From positions 808,125-872,124 of the forward strand of contig KN805372.1 in the NCBI GenBank assembly GCA_000818945.1: DNA of 64,000 bases. Reading direction: 5' to 3'. The translations under genes were made by a program, and so were the position numbers. Below are positions 8,129-16,575 of this stretch, one piece after another. The notes beneath the pieces were generated by a model. It was not told where the DNA came from and did not search any database. It saw only the letters and a list, made by a program, of their open reading frames with translations. Every line of letters starts with the position of its first letter. Within the stretch, counting starts at the first letter, position 1. This DNA comes from Schizochytrium sp. CCTCC M209059 (lineage: Eukaryota > Sar > Bigyra > Thraustochytrida > Thraustochytriidae).

Positions 8129-10090
8129 ATGGAGGGAGAAGCTGCTGCGCCGAGCGCGGACCAGGCGGCCAACGCCATGGCGAACCTGAACGTGGACGCT
8201 GGCGAGCAAGAACAGGCCGGCGAGCCGACGCCGCCCAAGGTGGAACTGAACGGCACCTCGTACAAGCCCCTCGCCGACGGTGACTACGACGCGATCGTGC
8301 TCTCGACAGGACTCAAGGAATGCGTTCTAGCCGGTCTTCTCTCGGTGCGCGGCATGCGCGTACTGCAAATCGATCGCAACGCCTACTATGGCGGACACTG
8401 CGCAAGCTTGAACCTGAAGGAGCTGTACGAGAAGCACAACAAGCCGTTTGACCAAAATGCGGCCGAGCAGCGCTTTGGTCGCAGCCGTGACTACTGCGTG
8501 GACATGGTGCCGAAGCTACTCATGGCGAACGGCAAGCTGGTCAAGATGCTCATCCAGACAGACGTGACCCGGTACATGGACTTTAACGGAATCGCGGGCT
8601 CGTATGTCTTCAATTCGGGCAAGGTCTACAAGTTGCCGGTGACGCCGACGGAGGCGCTCACCTCGTCGCTGGTGTCTCTCTTCCAGAAGAACGCCCTGCG
8701 CAAGTTTGCCGAGTTTGTGCGCACGTACAAGTGCCCGAAGCGTGTCGCGGACACTCTGAGCAAGGAGGAGTTCCGCGCGGCACTTGTGCAGTACTTTGAG
8801 ACGCACAACCCTACCAAGGTGTCCGAGGTGGACGCTCTCATTGAGCGCTTCGACACGAAGCGCGAGACGTTGGTGGGCGCGATGGAGAAGAAATACGGCC
8901 TACCCGTCTTTCCCGAGAGCACAGACGTCGAGGTTGGGCCCGGTCCCGTGGGCATTGTCGTCAAGACGCGCGCCGTCAAGAAGGGTGTGGCCCCCGAGCA
9001 GGGTGGCCCCATCAAGACGGTCGTCTCCGTGGAGGCCTTTCAAGGCGACGCCAACAATCAGGCCGGCCCTGTCCAGGCCTCGAACCGCGTAGCTGTGGGC
9101 GACATTCTTTCGCACATCAACGGTACGAGCATGTTGGGCAAAACTGACGAGGACGTGAAGGAGGCCATTCGCAGCGCGGCGCGCCCGCTCAAGATCACCT
9201 TCATGAAGCCGGCCTTTGATCCCTCGACGCAAAAGTACGATTTGCTGAACATGACGATGCGCGAGCTTTACGCCAAGTTCGGCCTCGACGAGACGACGCA
9301 AAACTTTCTTGGTCACGCTATGGCCCTGCAGACGGACGACTCGTACCTGGACAAGCCCGCCGAGCCGACGGTGCTGGCCTGCCAGCTGTATGGCCGTTCT
9401 GTCGGCCGCTACGGCCAGGACAGCCCGTACCTGTACCCGAACTATGGTCTCTCGTCGCTGCCCGAGGGCTTTAGCCGGCTGTCTGCCATTTACGGCGGCA
9501 CGGTGATGCTCCGCCATGACGTGGACGAGATCATCATGGACCCCAACACTGGCGAGGCGGTCGGTGTCCGCGTGGGCGACTGCGCCGCCAAGGCCAAGAT
9601 CATTATTGGCGACGCGTCCTACTTTCCCCCGCAAATGTCCCGCAAGACTGGATCGGTCGTGCGCAGTGTCTGCCTGCTCAAGAAGCCCATCAAGAGCACG
9701 GTGGGCGACTCGTGCCAAGTCATCCTGCCTGCAAAGCACCTTCTGAACAAGAAGCAGGACGTTTACCTTTCCGAGCTCGGCGCCTCGCTGCACGTGTGCC
9801 CGAGGGGCGTCAACGTGGCGATCGCCTCGACCACGGTGGAGACCAACGAGCCCGTCGCCGAGCTCCGTCAGGCCTTTGATCTCATGGGCGACATTGCCGA
9901 GCGCTTCGACTCGGTCACCGACACCTTTGCGCCCGTCGACGATGGCACCAAGACCAAGTGCTTTATCGTTTCCAGCCTTGATGCCACCTCTCACTTTATG
10001 TCGGCGGCTGAGGACATTGAGCGCATCTACCGCGCCATCTTTGGCAAGCAGCTCAACCTCGACGAAAAGCTGGTGGAGTCGCAGCAGTAA
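8129..10090 (+). CDS. GDI: Rab GDP-dissociation inhibitor with inserted PDZ-like module
   Basis: 653 residues against about 445 in ordinary GDIs. The GDI core is clear: a Rossmann-like start DYDAIVLSTGLKECVLAG, the Rab-binding-platform motif RNAYYGG, SPYLYPNYGLSSLPEGFSRL and SAIYGG, and the C-terminal IASTTVET and DDGTKTKCF segments. GDIs extract prenylated GDP-bound Rab GTPases from membranes and keep them soluble. Residues about 210-370 interrupt the core where ordinary GDIs have a short loop. The insert begins with a helical segment running from HNPTKVSEVD to KKYG, then a PDZ-like unit with a GPVGIVVKT strand, NRVAVGDILSHING and IRSAARPLKITF. A 45-residue acidic N-terminal extension is also unusual. 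The frame is continuous through the insert, so it is not an assembly join. Start chosen at the first ATG, 4 bp after GAGG. Confidence 0.93.
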   Translation: MEGEAAAPSADQAANAMANLNVDAGEQEQAGEPTPPKVELNGTSYKPLADGDYDAIVLSTGLKECVLAGLLSVRGMRVLQIDRNAYYGGHCASLNLKELYEKHNKPFDQNAAEQRFGRSRDYCVDMVPKLLMANGKLVKMLIQTDVTRYMDFNGIAGSYVFNSGKVYKLPVTPTEALTSSLVSLFQKNALRKFAEFVRTYKCPKRVADTLSKEEFRAALVQYFETHNPTKVSEVDALIERFDTKRETLVGAMEKKYGLPVFPESTDVEVGPGPVGIVVKTRAVKKGVAPEQGGPIKTVVSVEAFQGDANNQAGPVQASNRVAVGDILSHINGTSMLGKTDEDVKEAIRSAARPLKITFMKPAFDPSTQKYDLLNMTMRELYAKFGLDETTQNFLGHAMALQTDDSYLDKPAEPTVLACQLYGRSVGRYGQDSPYLYPNYGLSSLPEGFSRLSAIYGGTVMLRHDVDEIIMDPNTGEAVGVRVGDCAAKAKIIIGDASYFPPQMSRKTGSVVRSVCLLKKPIKSTVGDSCQVILPAKHLLNKKQDVYLSELGASLHVCPRGVNVAIASTTVETNEPVAELRQAFDLMGDIAERFDSVTDTFAPVDDGTKTKCFIVSSLDATSHFMSAAEDIERIYRAIFGKQLNLDEKLVESQQ

Positions 10091-10236
10091 GCAGCTTTTG
10101 TTCTATGGACGAGGGGGAGGAAGTTGACGTGGAAAGAAGAAGAGAGCAAGTCGTGAGGCGAAACGAGATTCTGACACCCTTCTTTGGCAGAATGAGTACA
10201 AGGAAAAGAAAAAGTCACAAAGAGGAAAAGGTAACA

Positions 10237-10242
10237 AATAAA
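10237..10242 (+). terminator. Candidate polyadenylation signal for the RabGDI gene
   Basis: AATAAA occurs about 150 bases past the stop codon in AT-rich sequence, a plausible poly(A) signal. Signal use in this organism is unknown. Confidence 0.3.
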
Positions 10243-10479
10243 CACGATTGACTTGATCTCCTCCAATAATTTTATTGCCCATGTTGTCACGTCCCCTCTG
10301 CACATGCAATGCATACGCCTCTTTCCAAAGTTTCTTGCTCGCAGCACTAAACAAATCACATCTGCAAGCCTTTGTCTACATATTGTGCTGGTCACAGACG
10401 ATCTTCCGCGACGCCCTGTGTAAACGTGAGATGATACGTATAAATATCTCGTTTCTGTGGACAACGTCCAGCATCCAAC

Positions 10480-10830
10480 TGCATGAATGCCGAGATACGT
10501 TACGTCAACGAGAAACTGCGGTGGAACACCATTGCACAGCACCGGCCGCCAACAGTGCGAACCGTCTCGCCGGCACCATCGATGCTGCGCTGATCTGCCG
10601 GCGCACCCGAGGGCCACGGCGGCAGATGCTCGCAAGAACGCAGGACGGCGCGGGGCTCGAGCGACCTTACCAGGGGCCGTAGAAGGCCCCCATCGGGGCC
10701 CACCGCGAGGCTCTTTGCGCGCCCGCAAAAACGCGCGGCAAGAACGCACGCGTCGGGACAAGGCGGGGCGCACCCCTTCCCGGCGTCGGTGCGTTCTTGT
10801 GGACCGACTCGCGTAGAGGACCTTACGGAA
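10480..10830. ncRNA. Candidate structured noncoding RNA block
   Basis: This GC-rich island sits in AT-richer intergenic DNA and has no credible frame. Three hairpins are visible: an 8-bp perfect stem (10593-10600 with 10620-10627), a 6-bp GGCCCC/GGGGCC stem near 10684-10699, and a long stem. The long stem pairs 10739-10749 with 10789-10799 over 11 perfect base pairs, and an inner 8-bp stem with one G-U pair continues toward a GGGG/CCCC tip. A GCAAGAACGCA sequence occurs twice (near 10632 and 10738). The strand is undetermined. I could not match it to RNase P, SRP, U-snRNA or 5S consensus elements, so the class is unknown. Confidence 0.3.
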
Positions 10831-12050
10831 TCGGATACAAGGCGTAATTGGAGTTTATGTACACTACAAGAATTGATGCTAGAAAATAATATTTGTATTG
10901 TGCATGTCTCGGGGTCGTGTATTTTGTTAGAGTTGCCCATCACAACTGTGCCAAGCGGTGGTGATTCCCTCACAACAAAAAAAATATGCTTGAATTTGCG
11001 TGGACTTGACACGCCACAGTGTGCTCACGGGCAAGAAAAATTCCGTCAGTGGGGTGGTAGTCGCAGTGTGCCTGTGCTCTTGGCTCATGTCGTGCGTGAT
11101 TCCAGCCTTTGACGATAATGACGTGAAAAGCGAGAGAGGATGGATGGATGGATAGAAGGCTTAGGGACGATGTCTCGCGTTTCTCTCCATGCACGCTCGG
11201 CGAGCGTGCGTTTCTGTGCGAATTTGCGCGTGTCGGAAAACTTCCTAGTTAATTTTGTTCCGAGCAATGCATGACAGGATTCAATGGGATTATGGTATCA
11301 TCGATTCTCGAATCTTCCTTCTCCTCCCATGCGGCATCGTCGCACTCGTGCAGTCCGCTCTTTTCGACGAAGGAGTCGAGTGACGGAGCATCGACGGAGA
11401 TCGCGTGCCGTCTCATTCTGAATCGGGACAAGGGTCTGGAGGGGGAGAGCCTCGAACGGTACATTCCGTCTCTTGTTGAAGATTCTCGTGCATGTCCGTA
11501 AGAATTGAGTAAAAGGAAATCAAGAGTCGTACTCGTGTGCGAGACCAACATGACATGACATCACATTGTAAAGGTGATGAAAATAGCAAAGCAATCAAAT
11601 GGTAAAAATAGGGTCGTGGCGAACATGGTTTTCGCCGGCCTGGAAAAGGTATCAAGCAAAGCAGGTAGGATCGCTACGGCGTCTGGCGAGCGTGTAGAGA
11701 GGAAAGAAGAAGAAACGGAACTAGGACTCGCGCACACCTCTTGGTTTTTTAATCGTATCCATTGTACCCCCCCTCGGATGGTTGACTTCGAGCGCTCGTG
11801 TATGCAGGTTAAAGTATCTTGACGCCCCCGCCCATCCCCAGAAGGGTTTGTCCTTGTTTTTCATAATGTCGGTAACAGTGTCGCCTCGTCTCGCCTCAGT
11901 CTCGCCTCAGTCTCTTGTCTTTATCTTTCGTTTTTATCGTTTCTTCTTCTTTTCTTCTTCTTTCTTTATTTTTTCCCCCCACTCAGGCAGTAGGTTTGTT
12001 GGGCTTATTGGGCTCGCGAGACAAGTCCGGGCATTGGAATCACATCACAC
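10831..12050. other. Intergenic, no confident gene
   Basis: AT-richer sequence with short frames only. A minus-strand frame from the ATG at 11551 down to 11249 (100 codons) has unbiased composition and could be an unrecognised exon, but nothing supports it. A pyrimidine-rich stretch at 11900-11990 adjoins the 3' end of the minus-strand gene that ends at 12051. Confidence 0.5.
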
Positions 12051-12425
12051 TCAGAGCTTTCTAACCTTCTTGGCGTTCTTCTTCTTGCCCTTCTTGCCGT
12101 CCTTCTTCTTCATACCGTTAGCATCGACCTCATCGTCCGAGTCCTCCTCTTCCTCCTCGTCGTCCTCCTCGTCGCTGTCGCCCTTGCGCTTCTTGCCGTA
12201 GTGGCCATCCTCGTCGTCCTCGTCGCCGGGCATGCCCTCCTCGTCAGCACCAAACTGGCGCTCCTGAATGCGGCGAACGGCGATTCTGCTCAGCTCTTCC
12301 CATCGTTTGGGCGAAATGTAGTCCTTGGTGAGCACGAGCTGCTCGCTGAGGTCCTCGCGCTTGCGCTGGATCTCCGCCCGGCGGTTCTCGCGCTCCTCCT
12401 CGGTGAGCCGTGGTCCACGGGGCAT
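12051..12425 (-). CDS. Small acidic/basic nuclear-type protein, unknown
   Basis: 124 residues from the ATG at 12425. The N-terminal half is helical and charged (LTEEERENRRAEIQRKRED, then SPKRWEELSRIAVRRIQ). The C-terminal half is low complexity: an acidic run of Asp/Glu followed by a Lys-rich tail ending KKVRKL. This acidic-then-basic layout is common in nucleolar and chromatin-associated proteins, and nuclear localisation is my inference. I do not recognise the conserved N-terminal part. The gene stands alone; its upstream region runs into the GC-rich sequence that holds the assembly gap. Confidence 0.7.
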   Translation of the reverse strand: MPRGPRLTEEERENRRAEIQRKREDLSEQLVLTKDYISPKRWEELSRIAVRRIQERQFGADEEGMPGDEDDEDGHYGKKRKGDSDEEDDEEEEEDSDDEVDANGMKKKDGKKGKKKNAKKVRKL

Positions 12426-12674
12426 TTTGCTCCAACGTTGGCGTGCTACGCTTGCGGTTTACGGCCTCTTTTCCGCGCTACGGCAGCTCGTCGCGCGCGC
12501 GCTCGCTATGCTCGACGCGCGTGCGTGAGTCGGGGTCCTCCCTCCCTCGCGACGTTCGCCTTCTCGATCCTGCCGCGGGCGCAAGACGGCACGCTGCGTG
12601 CGAGCGAGGCGAGCGTCCGGGAGAAGCGCGCGCGAGGCCGGGGCGGCGCGGGCTGGCGCTCGCGGGTGGGCGGG

Positions 12675-12690
12675 NNNNNNNNNNNNNNNN
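12675..12690. other. Assembly gap (16 N)
   Basis: Sixteen N characters lie within very GC-rich sequence (G-runs on both sides), probably an unresolved hard-to-sequence stretch. Reading frames crossing it are meaningless. Confidence 0.99.
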
Positions 12691-14026
12691 GGGGCGCGGT
12701 CGGCAGCGGCGGCGACGGTCGTTGGGTGGGTTGGGTTGCCAGTCTGCCGCGGTCCTTTCTCTCCCCTTTTGCGCGCGCGATGAGCCCCTTTGCCGCGGCC
12801 GCCGCCAGTCAACCTTGGCGCGATTGCGCACTTATGCGGAAACGGAAAGTCCAGCTTCGCCTCGCGCCCCTCTCGAGCCCACTGACGGCGCTGAGACACA
12901 GTGGGGAAGATTTTTTTCCCTCCCCTCTGGCGCCGTCCGCGGGGACAGCCGCAGACCCGGTGTGCACTACGAGAGGAGTGCGTGCGGGACTGGCTGCGTG
13001 TGCGTTTCTTAAGTGCGATTAGAGTTTTGGTCAAGACGCCCGAGCGGATGTTTGGCTGCAATAGAGGCGGTCTTTTTAGTGGCATCGAAGGGATACTTGG
13101 AATAAAAAGCCCGCTCTCTTCACAGTGCAGATGTGTATCTACTCTTCTGCTCGTGCGTAGAAAGACACATGAAAAAGTTAAGGTTAGACACATGAAAAAG
13201 TGAAGGTCATGGGTTGCTGGCCATTGTGCTCGTGACGAGTGGACTTCGGGGGAAACTTGAGAGTCGATAGAAAACCTGTTGACGCTGTAGCGAATGGCAT
13301 TGACGCGAAACCATTCTGACATTTGTTGTCCGCAACGCCGATGCGGACTTTCTTGATTTGTGATATTCCGCAAGTACGCTTGGCCAGCTTCAACAGTAGG
13401 ATATACGAAACGTAGTACAACTACATCACGAGGAGAGCTTGATTAAGGTGAATTTGCTCTAGGCGTACCATCCTTTTTACATTCAATTAGCGCGTAAAGC
13501 CCGCTGCCGCAGATACGACAAGTTGAGGAAAAGAGGGGGCAAAGCGAAACCCATGATCATGAGTTGAGATCGATGTTCTCGAGGAGTGACTCGAATCAAG
13601 TCTTGTTTTTACTTTAGTCATACGTACGTACGTACAACAGCATTGAGCCTCAAGTTCTTGGTTACTTCTGACATAAAGCAAAGAAACATCTGCAAAGCTT
13701 TGTCGAGAGAGCAGCGCAACTCAGACAATGAGTTATAGGTAGGCCTTGGCCTAGGCCTAGGCCTAGGTCTTGGCCAAGGTAGACTTGAAGAAAAATCATT
13801 GACTGTGAAAGCTCAGCTCTAAGTGGCCGGCCGCCAAGCCGAGGCGGAGCGCTGTGGCACAGCCAACAAGACAGAGACAGATAGACAGACTCTCGCGCAC
13901 GAGGGACGAGGACGAGGACGAAAAAGCAGGAGAAGGGAACCGAGAGGGCCCGAGACGCGACGAAAACCAGAGCCTCGTGGACGGTGCGGTCAAGGACTCG
14001 TAGCAAAAGTCAAAACATTGCGAAAA
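12691..14026. other. Noncoding region
   Basis: No credible gene. The frames across 12.4-13.0 kb are GC-driven or cross the N gap. A palindromic CCTAGG/GGCCTA cluster lies at about 13744-13780. A GTACGTACGTAC run at 13621-13635 is a short CGTA repeat. The frataxin-like frame is technically open from 13823, but that begins at GTG and encodes Arg-rich low-complexity sequence. Confidence 0.5.
13744..13780. repeat. Palindromic CCTAGG/GGCCTA cluster
   Basis: The sequence reads GGCCTTGGCCTAGGCCTAGG, continues CCTAGG, then TCTTGGCCAAGG. Almost every six bases are self-complementary. It lies about 250 bp upstream of the frataxin-like ATG and could extrude a hairpin or cluster palindromic protein-binding sites. 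Confidence 0.8.
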
Positions 14027-14680
14027 ATGTTGACGACGATGAAGATGGGCGCGACGCGAAGCCTGCGCAGGAGCCCAGCTGTTGCCGAGATGCTGCTGCG
14101 CGGAAAGAATGGCGTAACGAGGAGAACGCTAGCGGACACATCAGGATCGAAGCGCCGCGCAGCCTTTGAAAAGGCCAAAGGTCAACCCCAAACATCAGCG
14201 AAAAAGGGCCCATCAGGCCCGCCGCGCCCGGATTTTCTCAAAGCTGCGACCTCCAAAATGCAGCCCGGATATGGATGGGGCGGCAAGTCGCTCGCAAGTG
14301 CGTCCATGACTGAGAAAAAAGTTGCTGATCGGTCTGCGGTGTTGGGCGAAGACTTCCGCGCAGGGGCAAAGGACGTACTGGAAAAGGTCCGCCGCGGCTT
14401 TTCAGAACTGCAGGCCGACAATCCCTCGCTTCAGCTCAACTCACCTTCAGATTGGGAGATCGAAGTGCACCTTGCCAACACGGACAACCGTTTCCTTGTT
14501 CAGATCGATTTTGACAAGAGCGAGCTCATCTTTGTGTCTCCGGAAAGCGGAGGTCGCACCTACTTTCTCGACGCAGAAAGCGGCCGTTGGCGGGATCGCA
14601 CGGACGGCCACGGTTTTGATGGTCTCTTGACACGCGACGTCATGCGTCACTGCTACGGCGTTCCCAACTTTATGCTATAG
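14027..14680 (+). CDS. Frataxin-like mitochondrial protein, divergent
   Basis: 217 residues from the ATG at 14027; the upstream frame begins at GTG and encodes Arg-rich low-complexity sequence, so I exclude it. The N-terminus is Arg/Lys/Ser-rich with few acids, typical of a mitochondrial presequence. The last 110 residues show a helix (DFRAGAKDVLEKVRRGF), strands, then ELIFVSPESGG, RTYFLDAESGRW and a C-terminal helix DGLLTRDVMRHCYG. The order helix, strands with 'I.(L/F)(S/V)SP.SG', 'Y..D....W' and a final helix matches frataxin/CyaY, which regulates iron-sulfur cluster assembly. The first helix is less acidic than the iron-binding ridge of typical frataxins. A second, canonical frataxin may exist elsewhere. 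Assignment rests on pattern, not high identity. Confidence 0.55.
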   Translation: MLTTMKMGATRSLRRSPAVAEMLLRGKNGVTRRTLADTSGSKRRAAFEKAKGQPQTSAKKGPSGPPRPDFLKAATSKMQPGYGWGGKSLASASMTEKKVADRSAVLGEDFRAGAKDVLEKVRRGFSELQADNPSLQLNSPSDWEIEVHLANTDNRFLVQIDFDKSELIFVSPESGGRTYFLDAESGRWRDRTDGHGFDGLLTRDVMRHCYGVPNFML

Positions 14681-15345
14681 AATAATTCTTTCAGAATACT
14701 CACGATCAGTCAGTCGGTTCCAATCGCTTCCAGGTTTTCCTACTTTTTGTTATCGTCACCCACCACCAGAATGCATCCCTCTCTCAGATCGCTGCTGTTG
14801 CTTCGTCAATTATCCATGCAAAGAGCTAAGGCGGAGACTTTGCCAGTTTTCACAAGCTTGGAATTCTTGTCCTGTGACCCAAGCACTTGGGGGGAAATGC
14901 AGCAGGCGGTTTTTCTCGACTGACAGCATGATCCATGTGCACACTCGCAGCGTTCTCTCGTCCCTCCTCTCTCATCGTCCACAAAACCCTATTTGAATTT
15001 TGATACGTAAACCAAGGAGAAAGATCACGACTGGCTCGTTAATGCCAGCGGTCTGTTGCATCGTTTTTGCCAGCCACCACTGCACTGGCAGGGCTCTTTT
15101 TGATAGGGCCTAGTGCGGCACGTGCCAAGCGAGCCAGCACGCAAGTAAGTAAGCAAGCAAGCAAGCATGGCACAGAGCACGAACTAATCCGGAGGTACCT
15201 CGCGCGACCACGGCACTTTGGCGAGCGCTGACTGCGCACAAACGCCTCTTGCGGACGCCCCCTCAGCCAGCGCGCAGCGCTCGTTTCCAGGAGAAGAGAA
15301 GAGAAGAAAAGGGACGAGACGAGACCTGAGGAAAGGAGAAGAAAG
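14681..15345. other. Intergenic region with short CAAG repeat
   Basis: No gene is seen. A (CAAG)n run of about five units lies at 15148-15167, followed by a purine-rich leader before the small gene at 15346. Confidence 0.5.
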
Positions 15346-15651
15346 ATGTCGTACACCCCAACCAAGGCCGTCCAGGACGAGATCGAAAAGCGGAAAAAGG
15401 AGGACGAGGAGGCGCGCGAGCAGGCCAAAAAGGATGTCAGCGCGCGCATGAAGAAGCTTGCCGGTACTGGTGGACAAGCGCCTGGCTTCAGCACGGCGCA
15501 ACTTGGGGCGCAGATCGCTGCCGTGACAAAGTCCGCCGGAAGCGACAAGCGTAATAAGAACGGCGGACTCTCCGTCAAAGCGATCGCCAAAGCTGCCGGT
15601 GATGATGACGACGAGGACGAGGACGATGACGACGAGGACAACGACAAATAA
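15346..15651 (+). CDS. Small acidic-tailed protein, unknown
   Basis: 101 residues from an ATG preceded by AAAG. The N-terminal third is a charged helix (VQDEIEKRKKEDEEAREQAKKD). A Gly/Ala-rich middle follows (GQAPGFSTAQLGAQIAAV) and the end is an almost pure Asp/Glu run. I recognise no family. The balanced codon pattern and clear start and stop suggest a real, highly soluble protein, perhaps nuclear. Confidence 0.65.
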   Translation: MSYTPTKAVQDEIEKRKKEDEEAREQAKKDVSARMKKLAGTGGQAPGFSTAQLGAQIAAVTKSAGSDKRNKNGGLSVKAIAKAAGDDDDEDEDDDDEDNDK

Positions 15652-16575
15652 AGCTTCGATGGATCACAGTCAAAGTCATCACACCAACGTCGACTTCTAG
15701 CGTCCTTTCCATTGGTAGCAGCATGTCGCGGCACATAAAGCAAAAAGCATTTCATCATTTGTTATCATGTAGGGCCTAGGCTTTAGTCCTTTTTTGTTCC
15801 GCTGGTGTCGCATTGGCAAGCATACGGACTTTAGCATTTCGTCGACGAGATCATTTGTGGAACTCGTACACGAAGAAGGCCTTCCTTCTTTTGCAATCTA
15901 TTGATAATTGTGAACAATGTGAAATCGGAGATGCGTTTGTTCTCTCAAGCTCAAACCCGACTTATGCGCACGACACAAGATCGAGCTCTACTCGTCATGC
16001 TTATGCAGGTCCCTGTGCTTTGCTTTTTTACTCACTCGCGTGCTGCACTGCGCTGCTTGCGGAACTGGATCTTCGACGCGGGGCCAAATTCGCTCCTTTC
16101 CTGTCAATCTGACAGTATTTCGCCGGCAGCGGGTGGTCACAATAGGTCCGGCTCGAACCGTTCCGGGTCGTCGTCGTCGTCGTCGTTGTCGTCGTTGTCG
16201 TCGTTTTCGTTTTCCTCTCACTTATACCATTCTTGGCCAGTAGACGAGTACGTAGGCTATTACTACTATTATTACTGGTAGGTGGTTGGTTACCTACAGA
16301 GACCGTTCTCCTGCGGCGCGTGCGATCCCAAGAAGGGAGCGCGTAGAACGCGAATCGATCTTCGGCGCCGCGAAGAGGCGGCCATCGCGGCCCAGCCCTC
16401 ACGAAGCGAAGGAGCGTCAGAGCAGCGCTTCCGGGCGCGGCCAGGCCACGCCAGGCCACGCCAGGCCCGCCCGCGTGCCGACACGGCGCCGCACGAGGAG
16501 GCGCCTCGTGCGGCGCACCCGCCGTCGTCGTTCGTCGCGTGGTTCCTTTTCCGTCGAACAGGATTACTAACAACG
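15652..16575. other. Intergenic region with (GTC)n repeat
   Basis: AT-richer at first, then a (GTC)n trinucleotide tract at about 16166-16205 and a TACTACTATTATTAC stretch at 16260-16275. A GC-rich leader follows, including a CCAGGCCACG repeat near 16440-16470. The reading frame of the giant downstream gene is open from 16282 but begins there at GTG. Confidence 0.55.

Noticed and set aside
8900..9994. 364-codon minus-strand frame within RabGDI
   Set aside because: A shadow of the GDI codon pattern (GC3-rich genes often leave the opposite strand open).
10495..10520. Resemblance of AGAAACTGCGGTGG to the RNase P/MRP CR-I element
   Set aside because: One key base differs and I found no matching CR-V partner; not enough to name the RNA.
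11249..11551. 100-codon minus-strand frame
   Set aside because: It has a true ATG, but no domain, no neighbours in support and no sign of conservation; not called.
12201..13022. Frames of 273 and 200 codons crossing the N gap
   Set aside because: They read through unknown bases and antisense to the small charged-protein gene; composition follows GC bias.
16282..16575. 98-codon extension of the giant E2 protein
   Set aside because: It begins at GTG and encodes Arg-rich low-complexity sequence; the ATG at 16576 is the first credible start.
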